64,000 nt of DNA from Leadbetterella byssophila DSM 17132 (GTDB lineage Bacteria > Bacteroidota > Bacteroidia > Cytophagales > Spirosomataceae): contig NC_014655.1 of NCBI RefSeq assembly GCF_000166395.1, positions 3,720,001 through 3,784,000 on the forward strand, in the 5' to 3' direction. Below, piece by piece: positions 51,373-58,503 of the stretch. The first letter of the stretch is position 1, and each line of letters opens with the position of its first letter. A model generated the notes under the pieces. It made no database searches and had not been told where the DNA came from. It was given only the letters and a program-made list of their open reading frames with translations. Made by a program: the position numbers and the translations under genes.

Positions 51373-52665
51373 TTATGATTTATTTACATATTTCATTAAA
51401 TCTTGACCAATATCTTTTCGGAAGTATCTGTTTTTAAACTTGATTTTTTTTGCCATTCTTTGAGATTTTTGAACGGCCGAGGCTAATGTTCTACCCATAG
51501 CTGTAAGGGCAATAACCCTACCTCCATTCGTTACAACCCCCTGTTCTGTAGGCTTAGTGCCTGCATGGAAAATGATGGCATCCTTGTCAGCTTCAGGTAT
51601 TTCCATCAGGTCTCCTTTCTTATAATCTTCCGGGTATCCGCCGGCCACTACCATAGTGGTTACCGCATATTTAGGATTAACCTGTAATTTGATCTTATCC
51701 AAGGTTCCTTTGTGAGCAGACATAAACATGCGTACCAAATCCGTCTTGATTCTTGGCATCACTACCTCTGTTTCCGGATCACCCATTCTCACGTTATATT
51801 CTATTACCTGTGGTTGACCATTGTCATTCATTAGGCCAATGAATAAAAATCCTACGTAATGAATTCCCTCTTCTTGTAGCCCTTTGAGCGTAGGTTTTAC
51901 TACCTGCTCTTCCACCTTATTGATGAAATCTGCATCTGCAAATGGAACTGGTGAAACGGCTCCCATGCCCCCTGTATTTAAACCGGTGTCTCCTTCGCCA
52001 ATTCTCTTATAATCTTTAGCTTCCGGTAGTATAAGATAGTTTTTGCCATCTGAAAGTACAAAAACAGAAAGTTCTATTCCTTTCAAATGCTGTTCTACTA
52101 ATACTTTGGATCCTGCCTTCCCGAATTTACCACCTTCTAGCATATCACGAAGGGTATTTTGCGCCTCTTGTAGGTCTTCTGTGATGATAACACCTTTACC
52201 GGCAGCTAATCCATCTGCTTTTAGTACATAAGGGCCCTTTTGATTTGCAAGGTAACTCAAGCCTTTTTCCAGCGTTTCCGGTGTGAAGGTTTCAGCAGCG
52301 GCCGTGGGAATGCCATATTTAAGCATAAACTCCTTGGAGAAATCTTTACTGCCTTCGAGTTGGGCACCCTTGGCGTCCGGTCCTATGATGGGAATTCGTT
52401 TCAGTTGTTTGTCGGCTTTGAAAAAATCCACAATCCCATTGACCAAAGGATCTTCAGGACCTACCACCACTAATTTTATGTCGTTTTCTAGTACGGCTTT
52501 TTTGATGCCTTCAAAGTTATTGGCATCTAAAGGAAGGTTGGTGGCTATGGTAGCTGTGCCCGCGTTTCCCGGTGCAACAAAAACCTGTGTACATCTGGGG
52601 CTTTGTACCAATTTCCAAGTTAAAGCGTGTTCTCTTCCTCCTGAGCCTAATACTAGAATATTCAT
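51373..52665 (-). CDS. purD: Phosphoribosylamine-glycine ligase
   Basis: ATP-grasp enzyme of de novo purine synthesis that joins glycine to phosphoribosylamine. The 430-residue protein opens MNILVLGSGGREHALTWKL, has the ATP-grasp segment YVLKADGLAAGKGVI (about 145-160), the family signature NVRMGDPETEVVMPRI (about 292-307) and the C-terminal domain start FHAGT. A TAATTTTG promoter element lies 25 bases upstream of the ATG. The gene is followed, after 78 bases, by the ricT-like gene on the same strand. Confidence 0.96.
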   Translation of the reverse strand: MNILVLGSGGREHALTWKLVQSPRCTQVFVAPGNAGTATIATNLPLDANNFEGIKKAVLENDIKLVVVGPEDPLVNGIVDFFKADKQLKRIPIIGPDAKGAQLEGSKDFSKEFMLKYGIPTAAAETFTPETLEKGLSYLANQKGPYVLKADGLAAGKGVIITEDLQEAQNTLRDMLEGGKFGKAGSKVLVEQHLKGIELSVFVLSDGKNYLILPEAKDYKRIGEGDTGLNTGGMGAVSPVPFADADFINKVEEQVVKPTLKGLQEEGIHYVGFLFIGLMNDNGQPQVIEYNVRMGDPETEVVMPRIKTDLVRMFMSAHKGTLDKIKLQVNPKYAVTTMVVAGGYPEDYKKGDLMEIPEADKDAIIFHAGTKPTEQGVVTNGGRVIALTAMGRTLASAVQKSQRMAKKIKFKNRYFRKDIGQDLMKYVNKS

Positions 52666-52690
52666 GCAGTTTTTCGAATTAATTTATCGG

Positions 52691-52698
52691 CAAAATTA
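52691..52698 (-). promoter_or_regulatory. -7 element TAATTTTG of purD
   Basis: On the minus strand TAATTTTG (TAnnTTTG) lies 25 bases upstream of the purD ATG at 52665. No confident -33 element was identified. Confidence 0.5.
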
Positions 52699-52799
52699 GC
52701 TAAAGGGAGCCGAATTGAGTGCATGAAGTAGAATTTTCCTGTATATAAGATGCAACTTTTATAAAAAACATCTGTCTATATCATTAAAAAGTCAGAATT

Positions 52800-53414
52800 A
52801 TGAAAAAGTTAATAGTATTGTTATTGTTGGCAGCTCCGGTTCTTGGACAGGATCGTAGTTTTAAGAGCATTCACATCGAAAGACGTGGTGGCCCTGAGAA
52901 GAGTTTTATTCGTGTTGAAACGGATATTAACGGGAAAAAGGAAGTGGAGGAATTTGAAATTCCATCTGATTCCTTGAGAAAGAGTATTCGTGTTCTTGTT
53001 GATTCTACCCGAGCCTTATCTCTCCGATTAGGGGATCCGGAAATGTGGGAGAAAAATGCCAGGATTATCCGTAAAGGTGCCGAGAAAGGTTGGGAATCCG
53101 GGAGATTAGCATTCGCTGAAATGGATAGACACTTTCCCATGGGTTTCTCATTAGATGGTTTGGGGGGAGTTCAGGTATATCCTAATAAGCCCAATAACCA
53201 TATTCTGAACGTACGTTTCAGGGCTAAACAGAAAGATGATGTCTCTATAGTAGTGGTAAATCCACAAGGCAAGGTGATCAAGAAGGAAGAGATTAAAGGT
53301 CACGAAGGGGAATACATGGGGCAAATAGAGCTCCCTAAAAACACCAAGGGTACCTTATTTGTGTTGATTTCTCAAGGAGATTCTGCCGTGAGTAAAACCG
53401 TTAAATTGGATTAA
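52800..53414 (+). CDS. Exported protein with C-terminal sorting-like domain, unknown function
   Basis: A 204-residue protein with a signal peptide (MKKLIVLLLLAAPVLGQ). The middle part (about 25-110) is charged and predicted helical; the last 75 residues (GGVQVYPNKPNNHILNVRFRAK to GTLFVLISQGDSAVSKTVKLD) have the shape of a type IX sorting domain, with YPNKPNN in place of YPNP and a final LFVLISQGDSAVSKTV-like strand pair. It may therefore be a small type IX cargo or a periplasmic protein with a similar fold. No named family is recognised. It stands alone, divergent from purD, and ends at a terminator. Confidence 0.65.
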   Translation: MKKLIVLLLLAAPVLGQDRSFKSIHIERRGGPEKSFIRVETDINGKKEVEEFEIPSDSLRKSIRVLVDSTRALSLRLGDPEMWEKNARIIRKGAEKGWESGRLAFAEMDRHFPMGFSLDGLGGVQVYPNKPNNHILNVRFRAKQKDDVSIVVVNPQGKVIKKEEIKGHEGEYMGQIELPKNTKGTLFVLISQGDSAVSKTVKLD

Positions 53415-53420
53415 TTAAGT

Positions 53421-53456
53421 AAATAAAGATCGGGGCTTAAACCTCGATCTTTATTT
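53421..53456. terminator. Bidirectional terminator
   Basis: AAATAAAGATCG (53421-53432) and CGATCTTTATTT (53445-53456) form a perfect 12-bp stem that can be extended by G-C/G-T pairs around GGGGCTTAAACCT. It ends the exported-protein gene and includes the last codons of the convergent LEA-like gene (stop at 53451). Confidence 0.75.
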
Positions 53457-54311
53457 CTTACCAAAAAGTCTAGCGAAAAAGCCTCTGGTTTTCTTTGTTA
53501 CTTCTTGAGCCGTTTCCCCAATTTCACTTGAAAGTTCCTCTGCTTTTTGTCTGGCTTTCACAGTTGCCTCTGAAAGATCCTCTGCTATATCTCCTAGTTT
53601 ATCTTTTGCTACTTCTGTCACTTCAGCAGCTTTATCTGCAAATTTTGAAGCTACTTCTGATACATCTTCTTTTAGATCAGAGAATTTCTCTGCGGCTTTG
53701 TCAGCCACTTTCGTTGCTACCTCAGAAACATCCTCTTTAATATCAGCAAGCTTATCTGCTGCTGCATCTTTTACTTCAGCAGCTTTATTAGCCACTTTAG
53801 CCGCCACTTCTGCAGCATCATCTTTTAATTCGGTAAATTTCTCAGCGGCTTCTGCTTTGAATTCATCTGCTTTTTCTGAAAGGTCTGCAGTGATCTTAGA
53901 AGCTTTATCTTTAGCTTGATCTAATTTCTCAGTAGCAACCTCCTTGATTTCTGCAGCTTTATCACTTGCTAAATCTTCCGCAGCGTCTTTCGCATCTGTA
54001 AGCTTATCCGTTACTATCTCTTTTGCTTCAGAAGCTACTTCTTTGGCTTCATCTATTTTTGCAGATGCCTCCGCTTTTAGCTCTTCAGTTAATTCAGAAG
54101 CATTTTCTTTTGCCTCTGCCAACTTCGTTTCAGCGGCTTCCTTTAGTTCATCAGCTTTTTCTGAAAGGTTCTCTTTGACGCTTTCTTTGGCTTCCTCTAC
54201 TTTGGCACTTGCATCTGAAACCAGTTCTTTTGCTGATTCTTCAACCTGCTTAGCCGTTTCTTCTACCTGCTTAGCTGGCTCTTCCTGGATCTTTTTTGCG
54301 TTATCGGACAT
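53451..54311 (-). CDS. LEA/apolipoprotein-like helical repeat protein
   Basis: A 286-residue highly charged protein, almost entirely Ala, Lys, Glu, Asp, Val and Ser, with no Cys, Trp, Pro beyond the first residues or signal peptide. It consists of imperfect 11-residue-type amphipathic repeats, such as EKADELKEAAETKLAEAKE, ADKLADIKEDVSEVATKV and ADKAAEKFSDLKEDVSEVASK, predicted to form one long helix or a disordered chain, as in group 3 LEA proteins and apolipoproteins. The tail EVTKKTRGFFARLFGKK is basic and aromatic, possibly a membrane anchor. A stress-protective or membrane-associated role is inference. The strong composition keeps antisense frames open; these are not genes. The minus-strand pseudouridine synthase gene ends just upstream. 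Confidence 0.75.
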   Translation of the reverse strand: MSDNAKKIQEEPAKQVEETAKQVEESAKELVSDASAKVEEAKESVKENLSEKADELKEAAETKLAEAKENASELTEELKAEASAKIDEAKEVASEAKEIVTDKLTDAKDAAEDLASDKAAEIKEVATEKLDQAKDKASKITADLSEKADEFKAEAAEKFTELKDDAAEVAAKVANKAAEVKDAAADKLADIKEDVSEVATKVADKAAEKFSDLKEDVSEVASKFADKAAEVTEVAKDKLGDIAEDLSEATVKARQKAEELSSEIGETAQEVTKKTRGFFARLFGKK

Positions 54312-54345
54312 AGTTATGACGTGTTTTTTACCAAAGAAAGGAAAA

Positions 54346-55848
54346 TTAGATCATATATTTCAATCTAATCACTTCTTTTTCAGTTAAAAAACGCCAATTT
54401 CCTCTCGGAAGGTCTTTTTTGGTTAATCCTGCATAGGTAGTACGGTCCAGTTGAGTTACTTCGTATCCTAAATGTTCGAAGATCCTTCTAACTACCCTGT
54501 TTTTACCACTATGGATCTCTATGCCGATTACCTGTTGATCTGGAGTAACAATGGAAACTTGATCCGGTTTGATAAAGCCATCTTCTAATTCTACTCCTTC
54601 AATTAATTTTTCGAAATCTTCTTTTGCCAATGGCTTATCTATCTCAACCTGGTAAATCTTTCTGATTTCGTTTGAAGGATGTGATAATTTCTCGGCTAAT
54701 TCTCCATCGTTCGTGAACAAGAGAAGGCCCGTAGTAGCACGGTCTAGTCTTCCCACAGGGTAGATTCTTTCCGGGCCGGCTTTAGCAACTAATTCCATCA
54801 CCGTTCTTCTTCCTTCAGGATCTTCTGTAGTGGTGATGAAGTCTTTTGGTTTGTTTAATAGAACATAAACTAGCTTTTCAGGATTAAGAATCTTCCTGCC
54901 GTATTTTACTACGTCAGTTTTCTTTACCTGATATCCCATCTCAGTAATGGTTTTCCCATTGACCGTAATTTGACCACTTTCAATCAGATCATCAGCTTCC
55001 CTACGTGAACAGATACCTGAATTCGCTATATATCTATTTAAACGAATAAGGTCAGAAGGAACTACTTTCTCAGCAACTTTCTTTTTCTGTTTCTCCGGAA
55101 GGTTTTTGATTAAATTTTCTTCGGAATAATCAGGTCTCTTCTGAGGTTTAAGGTTTTTACCATACTCAAATGGCTCCCCTTTCTTCCTTCCAAACTGTCT
55201 TTTATTGCTAGAACCTTCTTCTTGGAATGCATTATCTCTTCCAGACGTTTTACCAAAACTTCTTTCACCTGATTCGGTATTTCTGTCAAATCTAGGCTTA
55301 TCGAAGCGTCTTTCACCTGATTCGGCATTTCTGTCAAATCTAGGCTTATCAAAGCGTCTTTCACCTGATTCGGCATTTCTGCCGAATCTAGGCTTATCGA
55401 AGCGTCTTTCACCTGATTCGGCATTTCTATCAAATCTAGGCTTATCAAAGCGTCTTTCTCCAGATTCGGCATTTCTGTCAAATCTAGGTTTATCGAAGCG
55501 TCTTTCACCTAATTCAGCATTTCTGTCAAATCTAGGTTTATCAAAGCGTCTTTCTCCTGACTTCGAATTTCTATTAAATGCGGGTTTATCAAAACGGCCG
55601 GAACCTGGTCTATCGGCACGTCCGGAATCTGATCTTCTATCAAATCTCGGTTTATCGCCGGTTCTATCAAATCTAGAATTTTCTCCGTCTTTCCGGAACG
55701 GCTTTTTAAAGCCTTCTGATCTATTATCTTGGACCCTCTTCTCAAAGGAATTTTTCCTGCCTCCTTCGAAGGCTCTTGGAGTTTCCTCCACTTTTTTACG
55801 TGGGCGCGGTGCGCGCTTGGAATTTGCGTCTTCTTCTTTTCTTTTCAT
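54346..55848 (-). CDS. RsuA/RluB family pseudouridine synthase with long repetitive N-terminal extension
   Basis: A 500-residue rRNA-modifying enzyme. The C-terminal half is standard: S4 RNA-binding domain (about 268-312, IRLNRYIANSGICSRREADDLI) and the catalytic domain with GRLDRATTGLLLFTND (catalytic Asp near 377) and the final FLTEKEVIRLKYMI. It isomerises a uridine of rRNA, like RluB (23S) or RsuA (16S). The N-terminal 260 residues are basic, Arg/Asp/Phe/Gly-rich and predicted disordered, including seven tandem 16-residue units (RFDKPRFDRNAESGER type, residues about 85-196). Extensions of this kind occur in several Bacteroidota members and may bind RNA. ATG 55848 is preferred over a GTG one codon upstream. 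Confidence 0.9.
   Translation of the reverse strand: MKRKEEDANSKRAPRPRKKVEETPRAFEGGRKNSFEKRVQDNRSEGFKKPFRKDGENSRFDRTGDKPRFDRRSDSGRADRPGSGRFDKPAFNRNSKSGERRFDKPRFDRNAELGERRFDKPRFDRNAESGERRFDKPRFDRNAESGERRFDKPRFGRNAESGERRFDKPRFDRNAESGERRFDKPRFDRNTESGERSFGKTSGRDNAFQEEGSSNKRQFGRKKGEPFEYGKNLKPQKRPDYSEENLIKNLPEKQKKKVAEKVVPSDLIRLNRYIANSGICSRREADDLIESGQITVNGKTITEMGYQVKKTDVVKYGRKILNPEKLVYVLLNKPKDFITTTEDPEGRRTVMELVAKAGPERIYPVGRLDRATTGLLLFTNDGELAEKLSHPSNEIRKIYQVEIDKPLAKEDFEKLIEGVELEDGFIKPDQVSIVTPDQQVIGIEIHSGKNRVVRRIFEHLGYEVTQLDRTTYAGLTKKDLPRGNWRFLTEKEVIRLKYMI
55261..55596 (-). repeat. Seven tandem 48-bp repeats within the pseudouridine synthase gene
   Basis: Seven in-frame units of 48 bp (16 residues) lie head to tail. 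The consensus protein unit is RFDKPRFDRNAESGER; the first unit is the most divergent (RFDKPAFNRNSKSGER), the fifth has Gly for Asp (RFGRN) and the seventh Thr for Ala. The near-identity of the inner units at the DNA level points to recent expansion by slippage or unequal exchange. Because 48 is a multiple of three, the repeats leave other frames open on both strands. Confidence 0.9.
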
Positions 55849-55931
55849 CACATCTATATACGAACTGCAAAATTAATCGATTAAGAGTGAATAGTTTCGA
55901 AAAGATAGAATTATAATATAGAATATAAATA

Positions 55932-55964
55932 AAAAAGGGGTTAGTTTATATCTAACCCCTTTTT
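55932..55964 (-). terminator. Terminator of the carbamoyltransferase operon
   Basis: AAAAAGGGGTTAG (55932-55944) pairs exactly with CTAACCCCTTTTT (55952-55964) around TTTATAT; on the minus strand the stem is followed by a T-run. It lies directly after the stop of the SxtJ-like gene. Confidence 0.85.
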
Positions 55965-55965
55965 C

Positions 55966-56382
55966 TTACCATACATTTTCGAAATCTTCCTTGCTATAAG
56001 TATGATTTCTAGTATGATAGACGGTGTCTTCTGTGTCCTTTAGACTCAAATAGTTCTTCCGAACAAAGAGCTTTTGTAACCAAGCAAATGGGGTGAGGAA
56101 CACAAAAAATACTATCCCTAAAATTATTCGTGTATTGATAAAACCTAATACTAAGGCTATCTTAAACCATATGATAAGGATGAAATTCTCTATTGTAGAG
56201 GAGAGCAGGGATAGTACTCCCACTCCTAGTGAAACGTACAAGAACCAAACGGTCTTGAAGTGTCCACCAAAAATACTTTCCTTGCCCGCATACAAGAATA
56301 TACTGTATAGGACTAAAAATCCTACTACGATGACCAGTATGGATTTGGTTTTATCCTGACTTTTCAGTGTTTCTTCTGTCAT
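55966..56382 (-). CDS. SxtJ family membrane protein
   Basis: A 138-residue inner-membrane protein with about four hydrophobic segments (residues roughly 15-33, 42-62, 68-90, 95-112) and a polar C-terminal tail (LKDTEDTVYHTRNHTYSKEDFENVW). The sequence pattern fits SxtJ, named after the second gene of the sxtI-sxtJ-sxtK module of saxitoxin clusters. It follows the DUF5989 gene after one base and ends at the operon terminator. The ATG at 56382 (MTEETLKSQ) is preferred over a start at 56412 that overlaps the DUF5989 gene. The molecular function is unknown; the strict linkage with carbamoyltransferase suggests a role in substrate presentation or transport. Confidence 0.8.
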   Translation of the reverse strand: MTEETLKSQDKTKSILVIVVGFLVLYSIFLYAGKESIFGGHFKTVWFLYVSLGVGVLSLLSSTIENFILIIWFKIALVLGFINTRIILGIVFFVFLTPFAWLQKLFVRKNYLSLKDTEDTVYHTRNHTYSKEDFENVW

Positions 56383-56383
56383 A

Positions 56384-56533
56384 TTAGAATAAGGTATAGA
56401 TAAACGGAGCAATAGCTGAACTACCTCCTATCACTACTAGAATACCTACAAGCAATAGAATGATGATCAAAGGGGCCAACCAGAATTTTTTTCTTGCTGC
56501 CATGAATCCCCATAAGTCTTTTAAAAATTCCAT
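56384..56533 (-). CDS. DUF5989 (SxtK-like) single-span membrane protein
   Basis: A 49-residue protein, MEFLKDLWGFMAARKKFWLAP at the start (family-typical KxLWxFMxxRKKFWLxP pattern) followed by one membrane helix (about 22-44) and a short end. DUF5989 proteins almost always accompany O-carbamoyltransferases, as here, where the gene starts 14 bases after the carbamoyltransferase stop and is followed by sxtJ-like after one base. ATG 56533 is used; a longer frame overlaps the carbamoyltransferase. The function is unknown. Confidence 0.82.
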   Translation of the reverse strand: MEFLKDLWGFMAARKKFWLAPLIIILLLVGILVVIGGSSAIAPFIYTLF

Positions 56534-56547
56534 ATAATCGTCTATTT

Positions 56548-58410
56548 TTAGTCTAATACAAATTCTTCTTTCCAGTTGTCTTTTTCCTGCCAATCCGGCT
56601 GGTCTTTCTTATTAAACAGATAATTACCCACTACTAGATAATCCATCTCCGTTCTCATAAAGCAGCGATACGCATCATTCGGGGTCATTACAATAGGTTC
56701 CCCACGAACGTTAAACGAAGTATTAACTACTACACCTACTCCTGTTAAGTCTTTAAATCTACTAATTAACTCATGGTAACGAGGGTTCGTTTCCTCATGT
56801 ACGGTCTGAATCCTTGCAGAATAGTCAATATGAGTTATAGAAGGAAGATCTGACCTTAAGTGATATAGTTTTTCTCTTAAATTCATTTCCTCGTATCCTT
56901 GAGGAAGTGCTTTCTTGATCTTATCAGCTACCGGATGTACCAATAACATATAAGGCGAAATGCCTTTATAATCAAAGTATTCTTCTACATCAGAAGCTAA
57001 CACGGAAGGAGCAAACGGACGGAATGACTCTCTGTACTTGATTTTTAGGTTCAGCTTTTTCTGCATCTCCGCACTCCTAGGGTCACCCAAGATACTTCTG
57101 CCTCCTAAGGCACGAGGACCGAACTCCATCTTGCCTTGTACCCATCCTACTACGTTTTCAGAAGCTAGAATCTTGGCAGTTTCTGAAGCCAAGTCGCTAA
57201 AGTTCGGGTAATAGGTATATTGGGCATTGTATTTTTTTGACATTAATTCTACATCCAGATCGCTGAAAGTGGGTCCCAAATAAGATCCCTTCAAGGCGTC
57301 CATGGTATAGTTTATGGATCTTGTATTTCCATAGTACATGTAGTGAACGGCTAAGGCCGCACCTAGTGCACCACCGGCGTCACCTGAGGCAGGCTGGATA
57401 AATACGTTTTCAAAAATGCCTGATTTTTGTACCTTACCGTTAGATACACAATTAAGAGCTACACCCCCGGCTAGACATAAGCTTTTACTCCCGGTCAATT
57501 TTTGAGCCTCTTTGGCCATCAATAATACTACTTCCTCCGTGATCTCCTGAATAGCAAGACCCAGGTTACAGTGGTGCTGCAGTAATTCGTCTTCTGGCTT
57601 TCTGGTAGGGAAACCAAAAAGTTTCTCCCATTTACTTTCATTGACCATCTTTAAGCCCGTGGCGTAATCAAAATAATCCTGATTTAACCACAAGGAACCA
57701 TCAGCCTTGATAGAAATCATGTGCGTTTTGATGGTGTCAATGTACTTCTTGATGTCTGGCGACTTAGGGTTTCCGTAAGGCGCTAGACCCATCAACTTAT
57801 ACTCTCCGGAGTTCACACGGAATCCTAAGAAATAAGTAAATGCAGAATATAATAATCCCAAGGAATGAGGGAACCTCAATTCTTTGAGAATAGTAATCTT
57901 TTCATTTTTTCCGTGGCAAATGGATACTGTAGCCCATTCTCCTACACCATCAATGGTTAAAATGGCCGCATCATCATAAGGAGATGGATAATAAGCAGAT
58001 GCTGCATGAGAAAGATGATGCTCAGGGAACAGCAACTTTGTCTTCTTAGTATTATACTTCCCTATTTTATCCAGCTCTTCTCTGATCAAACGTTTTAAGA
58101 ACATTTTTTCCTTGATCCAAACCGGAATAGCTGTAATAAACGATCTAAAACCGGATGGAGCGAAGGCATAATAAGTTTCTAAAAGACGCTCAAACTTTAA
58201 AAGCGGTTTATCATAAAATACAATAGCGTCTAAATCCTTTAATTCTAATCCACTATATTCTAAACAGAAACGGATGGCGTTAGAGGGGAAAGCCGGATCA
58301 TGCTTCTTACGTGTAAACCTTTCTTCCTGTGCCGCTGCTACTATTTCACCGTTTACCACTATGGACGCCGCCGAATCATGGTAGAAGGCTGATATGCCGA
58401 GAATTTTCAT
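56548..58410 (-). CDS. O-carbamoyltransferase (NodU/TobZ/SxtI family)
   Basis: A 620-residue enzyme that transfers a carbamoyl group from carbamoyl phosphate, via carbamoyl-adenylate, to a hydroxyl of a sugar or natural product. The Kae1-like N-terminal domain has MKILGISAFYHDSAASI, the iron-binding HHLSHAASAYYPSP (about 129-142) and TIDGVGEWATV (about 150-160); the central part has LAGGVALNCVSNGK (about 310-324) and MEFGPRALGGRSILGDPR (about 426-443); the YrdC-like C-terminal has VVNTSFNVRGEPIVMTP (about 560-577). All family motifs are intact. It heads an operon with DUF5989 and SxtJ. The acceptor is unknown; a surface polysaccharide or lipid is a reasonable guess because no biosynthetic cluster surrounds it. 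Confidence 0.93.
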   Translation of the reverse strand: MKILGISAFYHDSAASIVVNGEIVAAAQEERFTRKKHDPAFPSNAIRFCLEYSGLELKDLDAIVFYDKPLLKFERLLETYYAFAPSGFRSFITAIPVWIKEKMFLKRLIREELDKIGKYNTKKTKLLFPEHHLSHAASAYYPSPYDDAAILTIDGVGEWATVSICHGKNEKITILKELRFPHSLGLLYSAFTYFLGFRVNSGEYKLMGLAPYGNPKSPDIKKYIDTIKTHMISIKADGSLWLNQDYFDYATGLKMVNESKWEKLFGFPTRKPEDELLQHHCNLGLAIQEITEEVVLLMAKEAQKLTGSKSLCLAGGVALNCVSNGKVQKSGIFENVFIQPASGDAGGALGAALAVHYMYYGNTRSINYTMDALKGSYLGPTFSDLDVELMSKKYNAQYTYYPNFSDLASETAKILASENVVGWVQGKMEFGPRALGGRSILGDPRSAEMQKKLNLKIKYRESFRPFAPSVLASDVEEYFDYKGISPYMLLVHPVADKIKKALPQGYEEMNLREKLYHLRSDLPSITHIDYSARIQTVHEETNPRYHELISRFKDLTGVGVVVNTSFNVRGEPIVMTPNDAYRCFMRTEMDYLVVGNYLFNKKDQPDWQEKDNWKEEFVLD

Positions 58411-58503
58411 AGTTCTGTGTTAAGCTTTCTAAAAAAAGCCCTGCAAATATCCTGATAATTATCCGAATAAAAAAACGAAGATGACTAAGGATCTAGTGCA
58501 TTT

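Noticed and set aside
53698-54387. Long plus-strand frames rich in Ser/Ala/Phe opposite the LEA-like gene
   Set aside because: They result from the Ala/Lys/Glu codon composition of the minus-strand gene and overlap it entirely.
55205-55876. 223-codon plus-strand repeat frame opposite the pseudouridine synthase gene
   Set aside because: The 48-bp repeats keep all frames open; the opposite strand has the S4 and catalytic domains, this one has none.
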